From: Monocercomonoides exilis
Taxonomy: Eukaryota; Preaxostyla; Oxymonadida; Polymastigidae
Length of the DNA stretch: 64,000 nt
Direction: 5' to 3'
Assembly (NCBI GenBank): GCA_001643675.2
Contig: LSRY02000006.1
Coordinates: forward strand, 1,552,501 to 1,616,500
Shown in pieces: positions 1 to 12,200 of the stretch. Numbering within the stretch: the stretch's first letter is position 1; each line of letters opens with the position of its first letter. The notes under the pieces are model-generated. The model had not been told where the DNA came from. It worked only from the letters and a program-made list of their open reading frames with translations, and did not search any database. The translations under genes and the position numbers were made by a program.

Positions 1-110
1 AATGTTAAAGATAAAAAAATAAAAAAAAGAGAAATTGACGCTCATATTATGATTTTTCTTTATCTTTTTATTTCAGTTTTTCTTTTCTTTTCTTTCTTTC
101 TTTCGTTATT

Positions 111-142
<32 letters not shown>

Positions 143-510
143 CTTTTCTTTTCTTTTTTTTTTTTTATGAATTTCCTTCAGTTTAAACAAGTGATCATTT
201 ATCTTTTCTCAACAGAGTTATTAAAATCAAAAACGAAAATAATTTCTTTGAAAACATAATATTATCATTATTATTAGAACATTGACTTATTTTGATAATT
301 CATTTTTGATATAAATAAAATTTAAATAGCTACTAAGATGTTAATATTTTTCAATGTGGTTCAATAAAGAGTTTCACAGAAAAGAATAAAAATAAGTAAC
401 ATTGAAAGGGAATGCTAAAATTCATTCGAATCAAGAAAGAATATAATATTTGATTTATTTTCCCGTTACGCAAATGATCCATAGGGACAATAAAACGAGA
501 AAGATATCAA
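1..510. other. AT-rich intergenic DNA with pyrimidine tract
   Basis: No gene is visible. The stretch is strongly AT-rich. Positions about 70-170 form a T/C-only tract containing a (CT)n run near 113-130 and TTTC repeats. It lies downstream of the RRM gene that is read leftward and ends at 511, so part of it is probably that gene's 3' UTR. A short open frame at 450-635 overlaps the RRM gene on the other strand and has no coding character. Confidence 0.6.
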
Positions 511-1470
511 TTACTGCTTATCAGGCGATGCAATTTGGCTGGATTCTTTTTGCTCGCTGTTGTCAGATGTCTTTTTTGAGTCTGTTGACTGAATTAAAGC
601 AGGATGAATCCTACATTCTCTATCTTGAATCTTGATGGTCTGATGCTCTGCAAGAACTTTCTTTTGTTCTTCTTCATTTTCAAATTCAATATATCCAAAG
701 CCCAAATTAAGCAACGTATTGAACTGTTGGTGCGGTACAATTACTTCTTTCACTTTGTAGTTTTCAAAACATTTTTGCAGTTCATCAGCTTTCAAATTAA
801 ATGGAATATTGGAAATATGGATGCGAGTTGCAGATGTTGGAGCTGAAGAATCAAATGGACGACGCTTTCGAATTGCTGCTCTTTGACGAAGAGGCTGTCT
901 TGAAAATCTTGGCTGTTGACCCCAACCTGCTCTGAAAGTCGGAGCTCCAAATTGTCCCGGATATCTCATTCCATAGCCTCTTCTAGGAAATCCATAATAG
1001 CCACCAAATCTTCTCTGGAATCCTCCTGGTCTCTGAAATTGTTGTCGTCTTGGGGCACCACGACGTTCTCCACGGCGACCTCTTCCAACCTTTGCATTTA
1101 ATTGTTGATTATCTTCTCTTGCATATTCAACTTTTATTTGTCTGCCTTCAAGATTATATCCATTAAAGCGTCGACGAACTTGTTCTGCAGTTGCAGCATC
1201 ATTCATCTCGACAAATCCATATCCTTTAGAAACACCATCCTGAATTTCTATTGTTGCATTAACCCTGCATAAATAAAACAAGAAAAGTTGTCAAAAATTG
1301 ATATAAAGATACGTAATGAAAAAAATATATTTAATTACCAAAAAATTAAGCAAATAAAACTTCTAAAATTTGAGTTCATACACAATTCCAACTGATTCAA
1401 AGAGTTTACCGATTGTAACAGCGGTAGTAGTTGTGTTTAGATTTGAGACAAATAACTTTGAAGATTGCAT
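511..1470 (-). CDS. RRM-RG-RRM RNA-binding protein (Sbp1-like layout)
   Basis: Two exons, 1470-1382 and 1264-511, joined across an intron with donor GTATG and acceptor GCAG, give 280 residues. The first exon supplies the start and RNP2 of the first RRM (LFVSNL). The second exon supplies its RNP1 (KGYGFVEM), so the intron splits the RRM. A Gly/Arg/Gln-rich linker with RGRRG, RRG and FGGYYG motifs follows. A second RRM has RNP2 IHISNI and RNP1 LGFGYIEF, and the tail is Ser/Lys/Gln-rich. Order RRM, RG-rich linker, RRM is that of yeast Sbp1, an mRNA-binding translational repressor. RRMs bind single-stranded RNA, so a role in mRNA handling is expected; target and exact function are unknown. The start ATG was chosen because it opens directly on RNP2 and the splice keeps phase (V-V junction). 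The nearest neighbour is the pseudokinase gene on the same strand. Confidence 0.85.
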
Positions 1471-2321
1471 CTAACGATCGTAGTCCCATTTATATAGTTT
1501 TTCAGAAAACTCAAAAAAAAATATTTTATTATCACAAGCTTAAAAAAAATCAAAGTGCATAATATTATGTTAATACGCGTGGTTTGTTTAATTTATAAAT
1601 CGGTACTATTCAATTTATTTTCGAAATGAATATCAATTTTTCTTTTTGAGTTTTTCGTTGTTTAATGTTATTTTCAAGGAAAATTGTTTTTTTCAATAAT
1701 TCTCATATATTGGCTCTTATTCCCTTTGTTATGATATGTCATAATTTTTAAATAATTGAATGAGCATCAATTATTGAGATCAAAAAAATCAAATATTCAA
1801 ATTCAATAGGAAAAGAAATAATTCAAATAAAAGTAATTGCTCGTCCTTTATACAAAAACACGACTTGAAAATTTGATAGAATGTGAAAGAAGAACGGATG
1901 TTTATTTACTAATCATCTAAAAGTTGATGATTTTTTTTTTAAAATATTATTTTGAAATCAAATTGTTAACAACATTATTACAAATTACATGAAGCTCAAC
2001 AACACATTTGTCCTCGACAATGATGTACATCAACTATTAAAACGACCAACGAATCCATCATGAAATATATGAAATGAATCAAAATAGTGACTTTTAATAA
2101 AAAATTAGAAGGAATGCGCTAAGAAAAGACATAACTCATATAAAAAGGATAAACACTTGAAATAGCAAAAAAAAAAGCCGAAATCAAATAAAAAGTCAGA
2201 CAAAACGAATTAAAAAGCAATAGGCTAACTAGAAATTATTAAACAGATAAAATGCAAGATAATCAAAAACAGTATGTCTCTTCGCTTTCTCAAAAAAAAT
2301 AATTAGAACCAAAAACAAAGT
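1471..2321. other. AT-rich intergenic region
   Basis: About 850 bases between two leftward genes. It should hold the promoter of the RRM gene (right next to 1470) and the 3' end of the pseudokinase gene (left of 2322). No open frame with coding character, tRNA or repeat array was seen. AT homopolymers dominate. Confidence 0.6.
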
Positions 2322-5300
2322 TTAGTTGATCCCTCTAAGAACTTCCAGATACGTCACTGCCAGTAAACTTATTTGGTTATTTGCGCTTTTAGTAAGAGAT
2401 TCAATATGACCGTACATCGTAGACTCTCTGATTATTTGCTTCGAAGCATTATTCCCAATTTCCACTATGTTCAGCAAAGTTCTGAGGCTTAAGTCAACAA
2501 TCTTGTCACACGGCACGTGGAGAAGGCGAAGCAGGACAACATAAAAATCTTCTTCAAACAAAGCAGGGTGATTTTCTATTGAATTGTAAGCACATTCAAA
2601 ATATGAACAGAATGCAATCACAATTTAATCACAATAATAATTATGATAATAACAATAGTAATAGTAATAGCAATGATAATTAAAGATTGAAAGAAATAAC
2701 TGTTAAATGAAAACTGAACCATACCCTGATTCCTCGATATTTTCTCAATCGAAAACAAAGCAGCAGTCAGCTCTGTTATTGCCCTCTGCTGCAACGCTGC
2801 TTTCACTCTGACACCATCCGCTGCCTGCTCAAAGACTGCCATCTCCTTCACAACCGAATGCTTCAAGTACATCACAACTGACATATGCCTCAAGGGCACT
2901 TTCTGTGACTTGTACAGAAGAGCTATCGACTGCGCAGCCAGTTTGGCTGATCTGTGTGTGACAGCGCGGCTGAAGAGATCGAATACAAACTCCACAAGCT
3001 GCGTCTCTTCTGCTGCCGAGTGAAAAGGATGCGGCCGAAACAGCGCCGATGAGTCGAGCTCTGACAAACCTGGCTGCTCAATCGCTGGCTGCTCTGCTGT
3101 TTTGTCTTCACCCACACGAAGCCCTGCAATAACCATGTTTGAGATGATCAGCATGCCATTGTCCACAATCGTCTTTACTGCCTCGCTCAACATGTCCATT
3201 TCTTCTCTTCTCCTCTTCTTCAGCTGCAGTTTCCTTTCTTGGTCCTTCCGAACGTAGTCTTCTTTGACCATCCCTTCAATCTGCGTGTATTCTGGTTTCA
3301 TTCTCTCGTTTTCTTGCTCTAAACTTTGCCTTTCTTTCTCCTTCGCCTCCATTTTCTCTTGTTCATTCAGCACTGAGTTAATCATCCGACGAACAATGCC
3401 AAGAAAGCCATCTTCAAATAGCTTCTTCTTCTGTTCGGGTGACTGTAGAAACACAACAGTCCTCAGCAAAACACACAAAGAGGAAGGAAACGGGAGCAGC
3501 GATCCGTCTGAAGCAGGAGATGCCAATGAAATAGCTGACAGGCCTTTGGAGGAAGAGGAGGAGGAAGAAGAAGAGGCAGAAACAGAAACAGAAGCAGAAG
3601 AACCAGAAGAGGAAAGAGATAAAGATTGAGACGCGTCAAACGACTGCGACACGAGAGAAGAAGGCTCAAACGTGTTGATGAGGGCAACAGCAGTCTGAGA
3701 GAGAGACATCAGAAGCGGTGGCAGGCAACACCTGATTTCTCCTTCTCTGTTGGCAGCCTTCACAAACAAGATGAATGAATGCACCGCCAAACAGATGGCA
3801 TTCACTGAGTCAAACGAGACGCTGCGGTGAAGTGAGAGAGAAGACAGAGAAGAGTCGAGGGGAGGCGCAAGCTGGGAGGCAAGGCGGGAGTATGAGAGTG
3901 TGGGAGAAGAAGAAGAAGAAGAAGAAGAAGAAGAAGAAGAAGAAGAAGAAGAGGCAGTAGTTGTAGAAGTAGAAGAAGACAACGATGATGATGATGATGA
4001 TGCAAAGCAGCAGCTGAGGAAGTGGTTAGCTCGGCGCAAAAACTGCTCGTCCAGAAGAAGTTCCATGTGCTCAGCAACAGGCAGAGCGACCAGCAGGAGC
4101 AGATTCTGAAAGACAGCATCGGATGGAACCTCAAAGAACTCGAAAGAAGAACGAGGGGGCTCTTCATCAGAAGAGACACAGGAATCAGATGAGGCTTCAG
4201 TTGTATCTTTGGTTGTGTCTGCTTGAGGGGGAAGTCTGATGGAATATTTTTTGATAAATTAATGCAATGCATATAGACAATAACATCATATAAAACAACG
4301 CATTATGAGTTGGGAATAAAAAAAGAAAAAACATACGGGAATGCTCTTATCACGTCAACTGGCTTCATTCCCAGCAGTTGTGTGGCGGATTGGCTGTCAC
4401 ACAGCATCTCCTTCAGCATCTGAGACACAGAGTGGTATCTTTCAGTAGCACTCTGATAGAGAATGGCATAGGAAGCTGGCAGACTGCCAATCAATGAAGA
4501 AGAAGAAGAAAAGGAAGAAGAAAAAGGAGAAGAAGGAGAAGAAGAGAAAGAAGAAGAAGAAGTCGAAGACAAAGCAATGCTGTCATGAAGTGAGTAAACA
4601 GACGGTGAATTCAATGCAGATGACATCCTCAGGGGATGCTGAGAAGGCAGCAGCGGAGTGAACGAGGTAGATGAAGGTGTGGCTGAGCTGAGGGGAGTCT
4701 GAAGCCCCAGCAGACGCGAAGGAGGAGGAGGAGGAGAAGACGAAGGAGGAGGAGAAGATGAAGAAGACGCAGCTGTCATTTCTCTTGTGAACACAGCTGA
4801 GTGCTGCTGAAGCAACGCTGCCGTCGAAGGCGAGAGGTAAGCTGACATCTGTGCAGGTTTCACTGCGATGTCCTTCAAGCAGCCCAGAATCTCGCTGCCC
4901 ATTTCAGCTGGGGAAGCATCCGTGACTGCTGAATGGACGAGCACGAAGAAGGCGACGTTGGCGCGGGTGTCGGCGGGGAGGTCCCAGTGGAAGCAGGTAC
5001 AGCAGCGCTCAACAATGTGCAGCACCCGCATGTTCTCCAGCCACATCCGACACACAAGCACATCCTCTTTGCCGGTGTCAACAGGGCTGGTTAAGGAAAT
5101 GTAAGAAGAAGAAGAAGAAGAGAAAGAATCCATCGAATTACTTAAATATGCTCCTTCCATGCTGCTTTCACCAAGAGAGTCTATTCTTTCTTTGAAGTGC
5201 TCAATGTAATACTTGTTCCTCAATGCCTGTGCAGGTGTGATGCCCAGGCCAGCAGACAAAGAAGACGATGATTGCAGAGAAGATGGCGATTGAGCCTGCA

Positions 5301-8300
5301 ATTGATTAGCAGCAGAAGAAGCACCAGAAGCATCAGGAGAAGCAGTGGTTGCCCTGTTCTTCAGTGCCAGCACAACCGTGATAGAGTCAACAAGCACCGT
5401 TGTCTTCAGATCAGCTATGATTCGCTTCTCTTCGTCTCCTGCGCCGTCGTCCAGGTGCTCCAGCATGTGCTGGATGAGGCTGCCCTGCAGCAGCTTCATC
5501 GCCGACTGCACAAAATTCAGTGTCTTCTTCCGCCTCTTCGCAAGACCTTGTTCAGACGCTGGTGGTGTCATTGCTGGCTTCACAGGAGTGCTGAAGGGGT
5601 GGGACTGGAATGAAGGGTTGAGCGAGGAAGAGGAAGAAGAAGGATCTGAAGAATACTGCTGGGTGGATACAGGAGATGATGATGCTTCGGGAGAGGAAGG
5701 AAGCTGAGAAGAAGGAGAAGGAGAAGGAGAAGAAGAAAGAGGAAGAGGAATATAGCGATACTTCAGGATTTGTATGAAGACGCGGTGGAAGAGAAGCAGG
5801 ACACGTATTTTGATGCCATTTGCGATGGAGGCGAGGGAAGCAGCTGAAGATGAGGCAAAGAAAGAAGCAGGAGGAGTGAATTTTGAGGCCGCCACGAACG
5901 AATCAGTCTGTTCAGCCGGATTTGAAGCGCCTGGGGTGAGGAAAGTGGAGAGGGAGGCGATGGGCTGTGCGGTGCAGTGGAGAAGAGGCAGAAGAGCACG
6001 GATGACGTCGTCGTTGATCAGAGGGAGCACAAAAAAGGGTGTTTCGAGGAAGGCAAAGAGGAGAGAAAGGAGAGTGTGGATGCGGTCGACAGAGGAGAAA
6101 GTGAGGGGAAGAGGAGGGATCGATGGCACACGGGCAAACAGATCATCTGTTTGCATTCCATCAGATGATCTGGAATTAGTTGGAGAAGAAGAAGAAGCAG
6201 GAGAAGCATGAGAAAAAGGCGACTGCGGAGGAAACAGGAGGGCGAAGTCCTTCTGAGGGATGTATGTGGCCATGAGGAGCTTTGCAATGCCTGCAAACAC
6301 GTGCCGTGCTGCAAACTCTTTCTTTGTCTTTTCAGTGGCTGGGTCTAAGTGTGTGTTGGAGGCATACATCTGCTGCTGCTGCAGCTGGAAAAGAGAGATG
6401 TCGGTTTGAAGAGAAGAGCCTGGCTGTTGTTGCTGTTGTTGTCTGAACAGATCAGAGTTCTGTGTGTTTCTTAGAGAAGAAGAAAGGACTTGTGAGGAGA
6501 GAGGCGTCTGGGGGGAGTAAATGGATGGCTGAGGAGGGGAATATTCAGAAGGGTCAGAGAAAGATGGAGAGGAAGGAGAGGCAGAAGAGATAGAAGAGAT
6601 TGGACAGACAGCAGAGGTGATGATGCGGAGTGCTTGGGAGATGTTGGCGTCTTCTGTGAAGGGATCGCAATATCTGGATTGAGGAAAGGTTAAATAAATA
6701 AATAAATAAAGAAATAAATAAATAATATTATATTATATTGTATGTTTGTTGGTTGAGTCAAGGAAAGCATTAGTTGGATTAATGTTAAAGAAGATGAAAA
6801 TAATCATCGATTATAACAATAATAATAACAATAATAAGTACAACACCTCAACACTTTCACAAGATTGCCAGGCGTATCAAAGCTAATCGTAAAAGGCTTT
6901 TCTTGCGCCACTTCTGCACTTGGCTTTAGTTCTGGAATGTTTTTCTTATTGGCATTCGATGACTTCTTAGGCTTATCTTTCATTGCAGCGTTGCTTTGGT
7001 TTTTCTTGTCTTTTCTCATTTTGTGAGATGAAGATTTCTTTGATCGATATTTTGTTTCATAATCTTCTTCTTCTTCTTCCTCCTCCTCTTCTTCCTCTTC
7101 CTCTTCTTCCTCCTCCTCCTCTTCCTCTTCTTCTTCCTCTCTCTTCTTCTTCTTCAGATACATCCCTTGTGCCAGCATCCTTTCTCTCTGAGCTCTCTGC
7201 TGCTGCTGTTGTTGAAGCTGCATCTGCTGCTTCCTTCTTCTCATCAGCTCCATCTGCTGCTCCACACTCCTCTGCGGCACTCGATACGACGCATTCACTT
7301 GAGAACCCATTTGAGATCCCATTTGAGGATTCAACGGAGAAATCATCGGAGAATTAGACGCAGCACGCATAGAAGCAGAGGTGGCGGGTGTGGCAGCTGA
7401 GAGGTCAGAGGTCGAAGACAGCGAGCCGAACGAGGCGGTGGAAGAGGAAGAGGCGAGGTACGGGAATGAAGAGACAGACGGAGTGGAAGAAGGATGGAGG
7501 GGCATCTCTTGCTTTGTCTGGCTGAGCAGCTTCAGCTCGTCTCTCTGCCGCAGAAAGAGCTGAATGTCGCTTTCCTGCTTCTTCTTCAGCTGCTCGTCGT
7601 CATTCATTGAATCGCTACTCGCTAAAGAAGAAGAAGAAGAAGATGATGAAGGCACCATCGATGAAGCAGCTGGCTTTGATGATGAAGGCTGTGCCCGAGG
7701 ACGAGGGCGCTGTGGAGACGGGGCAGACGGAGGAGCACTGGAAATGCCTGCTTTCTTCCGGATGATGCTGACTGCCTTTTGGATCTGAGGGACCTCCAGC
7801 AGCTCATCGACGGTGGGGCGGTCGTTGAAGTTCTGATAAAAGATGACAGGAAATAAGAGTGTGAATTAAAAAAGTCCAAGTGTGAAGAAGAATTGTTAGA
7901 AGATAGTTGAATTTGACGATTTCAATGAAAAAATTGAAGTTATGCAAAAAAGAAAAAAAGTCAGAAAACACACGATTTTCAACATTCTGCGAATGATAGA
8001 TTGAAGCAGTGCGTCAACGTGAGGAGGAAACTGAAGATTGTCAGAATTCAGTTTCGGAGGAATAACATAAGTGTCACTCGATTGCAGATGTTCAAACGAC
8101 GGGATAACATCTGCGGTGAACGGCTCAAACGGATATGCGTGTGTTGACAACTCATACAAAATGACGCCTAACGAATAAATGTCACTTGCAGGAGTTCGAC
8201 TATAAAAAAACACAAATTGAAATGGAAAAAAGAAATACCAAGAAATAGAAGATATTGACATACAGTCCAACTTTGATAAGCTCTGGAGCGGCATAACGAC

Positions 8301-9068
8301 TTTGAATTAAATGGAATTAAAAGTGACATTGAAAAATGCAACAAAAAGCACACTGAATTGAAGGATCAGAATAATCAGAGCTTCTTGTTGAATCCAAACA
8401 TTGCATCAAACAATAATCACCTTAAATGCAGTGAAAAAAAAAATTTCAAAACAAAATTAACTTTTAATCATATTGTAGTTGCAGATTCTTCAAACTATGT
8501 TTACAAAAGCCGTCGGTGTCAATGAATATGTTTTCAGGTTTAAGGTTACCGTGCATTTTCCCACGCGAATAAAGCTCACTTAAACCTATCAGTAAATGCG
8601 TCATAAAATCCCATATGGTCTTTTCAAAGTACACAAAAAATTAATGCTTGTTCAGTTCAAAATAAAATATACTTTATTTGGCAATGGTTGAGTTCTTGCG
8701 CGAAGAATAGAACGAAGACTCCCTTTTGGACAATAATCCATTACCAGATAGCAATATTGTGCATCTCGAAAAACAGCATGATTTTTTATTAAAAATCTGC
8801 TATTAACATTTGGCAAATCAAGTATTACTTGTGGGATTGAAGAAATAGGAGAAATGCGCTTTAACGGCATTTGCTTCCAAACGTATTTCTTATCAGAATG
8901 AACGTGCGTAATTTGATAGACTTCTCCAACAAATCCAGCACCTATTAGATCTCCAACACAAACTTTAAAATAATAATTCATAATTGAAATAAATAACAAG
9001 AATTATATTTATACAACTCAAAAAATTGAAAGCATACATTGCTCATAACTGAAAGAGCTGTTTGTCAT
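2322..9068 (-). CDS. Pseudokinase with long low-complexity middle and armadillo-like C-terminus
   Basis: Ten exons (9068-9038, 8962-8673, 8619-8505, 8420-8354, 8299-8264, 8199-7974, 7832-6847, 6673-4337, 4235-2725, 2575-2322) sum to 5,853 bases, 1,950 residues, with all junctions in phase. Residues 1 to about 270 are a protein-kinase fold: Gly loop GAGFVGEV (18-25), the VAIK lysine (Lys40 in YVWKQM), APE as AAPEL, subdomain IX as DIYSLG, and subdomain XI as NDRPT. The catalytic loop reads HGNLKPEN (130-137), so both Arg and the catalytic Asp of HRD are replaced. The place of DFG is taken by DYC. It is therefore predicted to be catalytically dead but able to bind partners or nucleotide. The rest is Ser, Gln and Glu-rich, including a run of over 20 Glu (about 7060-7140). 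The last 90 or so residues look like armadillo/HEAT helices (VDLSLRTLLNIVEIGN). SCY1-like proteins also pair a pseudokinase with HEAT repeats, but true relation is unproven. Confidence 0.82.
3903..3958 (+). repeat. GAA trinucleotide tract encoding poly-Ser on the minus strand
   Basis: An almost pure (GAA)n run inside exon 9 of the pseudokinase gene. On the coding strand it reads as TCT/TCC-type Ser codons. It produces long Glu- or Leu-rich shadow frames in other phases, none of which is called. Confidence 0.8.
6674..6846 (-). repeat. Intronic (AAAT)n microsatellite
   Basis: The intron between the Glu-rich exon and the following Ser-rich exon of the pseudokinase gene carries a run of AAAT units near 6693-6723 with one GAAA interruption, followed by AT and TTATTG-type repeats. 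Nothing else was seen in it. Confidence 0.6.
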
Positions 9069-9268
9069 TTTAGAAACGCTGTTCTCTTTCGAAAAATCAG
9101 CGTGAATATTTTTATTATTCCCACAACTTATATCTCATTTTAACGAATTCATTTCTTCAAAGAAATTGTCTTTCATTTGCATTTGGAAAAACTTGATGTT
9201 TTATATCGGTTATTTTGCTTTTTTGAAAAAACAGTGATCTAACCCCTTGTATATTACAAAACCGTTAT
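9069..9268. promoter_or_regulatory. Shared divergent promoter region, pseudokinase / kinesin
   Basis: Only 200 bases separate the start of the leftward pseudokinase (9068) from the start of the rightward kinesin (9269). The stretch is AT-rich, with T and A runs and no open frame. Both promoters must lie here by position; no specific motif could be named. Confidence 0.45.
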
Positions 9269-12200
9269 ATGTCTGAATCTGTTACTGTTGCTTTAAGAGT
9301 TCGTCCTTTAAATTCCAAAGAAAAAAAAGAAAATTGCACAGAAATCCAAACCATTTCTGGAAAGTCGATTACCGTTGTTAACCCTAAAGAGTTTTGCATT
9401 TATCATTAATAAAATATTCATTTAATTATTGTATTTAGCAAATCAAAGAAAACTTTTTCCTTCGATTACGTGTATGGAACAAAGACTACACAAGACGTTT
9501 GAGAACTCTTTTTTCATCGGATTTTTTTATATGTGAGAAAAATAATTTTTTTAAAATTTCAGCAAGTTTTCAATGATCTTGGAAAACTGTATTTGGAAAA
9601 CTGCTGGAATGGATTTAACTGCACATTGTTTGCATATGGACAAACAGGAGCAGGAAAATCTTATTCTATGACAGGCTCTAATGATTCACCCGATACACGT
9701 GGTATTATTCCTCGTGGATGCGAGGAAATGTTTCGTAGAATTGAAGCAAATGATAACCCTGACGTTTCATACGAAGTTAAGGTATTTGCATTGGGCAATC
9801 TGTTTTTGTCTCGGATTTTGAACCTTTTTGCTTTAGGTTTCTTTCCTCGAATTATACAACGAAAAACTTCAAGATTTGCTTGATCCAAAAAGCAATAAAA
9901 ACATTAAAATTAGAGAATCTCCAACAAAAGGAGTTTATGTGGAAAATGTCGTAGAAGAGCTTGTCGAAAGTTATAAAGAAATTGAGGAAGTTCTGGAAGA
10001 AGGAGAAAAATCACGAACTGTTGCTGCAACAAACATGAATGCAACCAGTTCAAGATCTCATTCCGTTTTGACCATTTTCTTCACTCGTAATGAGGTATGA
10101 ATAAATTAGAGATTATTTATTTTTTTTATACTTTTTAATGACTCTTTTCTTATTCAGGTTATCGAAGGGAAGAAGACCCAAAAAGATTCCAGAATAAATC
10201 TTGTAGATCTTGCTGGAAGTGAACGTCAGGCTAAAACAGGAGCAACTGGACAAAGATTGGCTGAAGCAAATGCAATCAATAAAAGTCTTTCAGGTGTGTT
10301 TTGATACTCTATTATTCTATTTATTTTCAATGATAACGAATTTTTTTATATTTGATTTTTATAATTTTATCAATGAATGCAATGGGATTATCATAAAATG
10401 CATTGCCTTCTCCAGCTCTTGGAAATGTGATTACAGCGCTTGCCAACCAAGCCAAGGGTAAAAACGTGTTTGTGCCTTATAGAGACTCAATCTTGACAAG
10501 AATGCTTCAAGATTCGCTTGGAGGTAACAGCAAAACCATTATGATTGCTGCCATGTCGCCTGCATCCACAAACTATGATGAAGGTTTGAGAAAATTATTG
10601 ATATTTGAAAATTAAAAAAAAAATGTTATTTTCTATTCATTTTTTTATTAATATTTTAATGTTTGATTTTGAAAAATTCTATCAATTTTCTGTGAATTCA
10701 CTATTCATGAAAATATAACCAACATCCATAATTCTCATATCTTCTTCATTTTATTCCACAAACATAAACAGGTGTCTCAACACTTCAATACGCTGATCGT
10801 GCCAAGCAGATCAAGAACACACCAGTTGTCAATGAAAGTGAAAGCGACAAGCTCATCAAGGAATTGAGAGCACAAATCGAAGAACTCCAGCAGCAGCTGA
10901 GTGGAAACGGAGATGCTGCACAAGGCGGAGGTTTGATTATCTTAACAATGAGGAGGGATTTTTTTGTATTGCTTTTATAATAATTTTGGTCAATATGCTT
11001 TAATGAAATTATATTTAATCTTTATGCTTTTAATTCCTTTTATTGTAATATTTAATAATTTTCCTCTAAAACATTGTTTTTTCTTTCTTTTTCTACTCCA
11101 TCACTTCAGCTGTTGAATTAACAGCCGAAGAGAAAGAAGAAGCCGCAAAATTAGAAGCCGAACGCGCTGCCCTTGAAAAGAACAAGGAAGAAACCCAACA
11201 AATGGAAGAAGCACTCGAAGCCCAGCGTTTGGCGTTTGAGAAAGAGAAAGAAGCACTGAGGAAGAAAGCAGAAGAGGAAGGCAACCAAATGACCGAAGAA
11301 AGCTTAATGAAGGCGATGGAAGACAAATTACAGGAGCTGGCGAAGCAGCAGGAAGAAATGAACGAGAAGAAGAAGAGAGAGGCAGAAGCAACTGAACAGC
11401 TGCTGGTGAAGGAGAATGAAATGAAAGCGATCCAAGAACAAAAAGAGCAGGCGGCAAGTGATCTTGCCATTGCCATGAGCCAACTGCAGAGCATGACGCA
11501 GTCGATGGAGGAGAAGAAGGCAAAAGCACAGGAGATGCACAAGAAGAGACAGAGCTACTTGCAAGACATGGGGCTTTCGACTTCTGAGATCGCCGAGATG
11601 ATGGGGCTGAGCAAAGGCGCTCCACAACTGAGAAACTTGTCATTCTCGCCTGATATGGCGGGTGGGCTTGTGTTCTATTTGAAGCCAGGTGCGACGATTG
11701 TGGGGAGCGATTCACAGAAAGCAGACATTGTGAGCAAAGGATTAGGGATTTTGGACGTGCACGCGAAGCTGATGCTGGATGAGGAGAAAAAAACAGTCAC
11801 ATTGACGCTTCCTGAGGAAACGCTGGCAAAAGGCGGGAAAGTTGTGGTGAATGGAAAAATTGTGAGCGAAAGAATGACAGCAATTGAACCAGGCGATCGT
11901 ATTATATTCGGGAGGAATTTCATGACCCGTCTGTATTACGATGACAAAGCACCGATTAAGCCACTTGGAGTGGATGCAGAAGAGTCAACAGAGATTATGC
12001 AGGCAGAGCTGGCTGTTGCAAACGGAAAAGCAGCATCGGCTGAGGAGTATCTGAAGAAGCAGAAGACGATTGGGTGGCTGATGCATGCCGATGATGTGAT
12101 TGACGAGGCGAATGAGATTGCACAAACACTCCAGAGGAAGATTACATACGGAATGGACATTGTGGAGGAGAAGAAGACGGTTGTGGTGAAGGTGAATTCA

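Noticed and set aside
3264..4272. Open frames rich in Glu, Leu or Lys opposite the pseudokinase exons
   Set aside because: They are mirror readings of Ser-codon repeats in the real gene.
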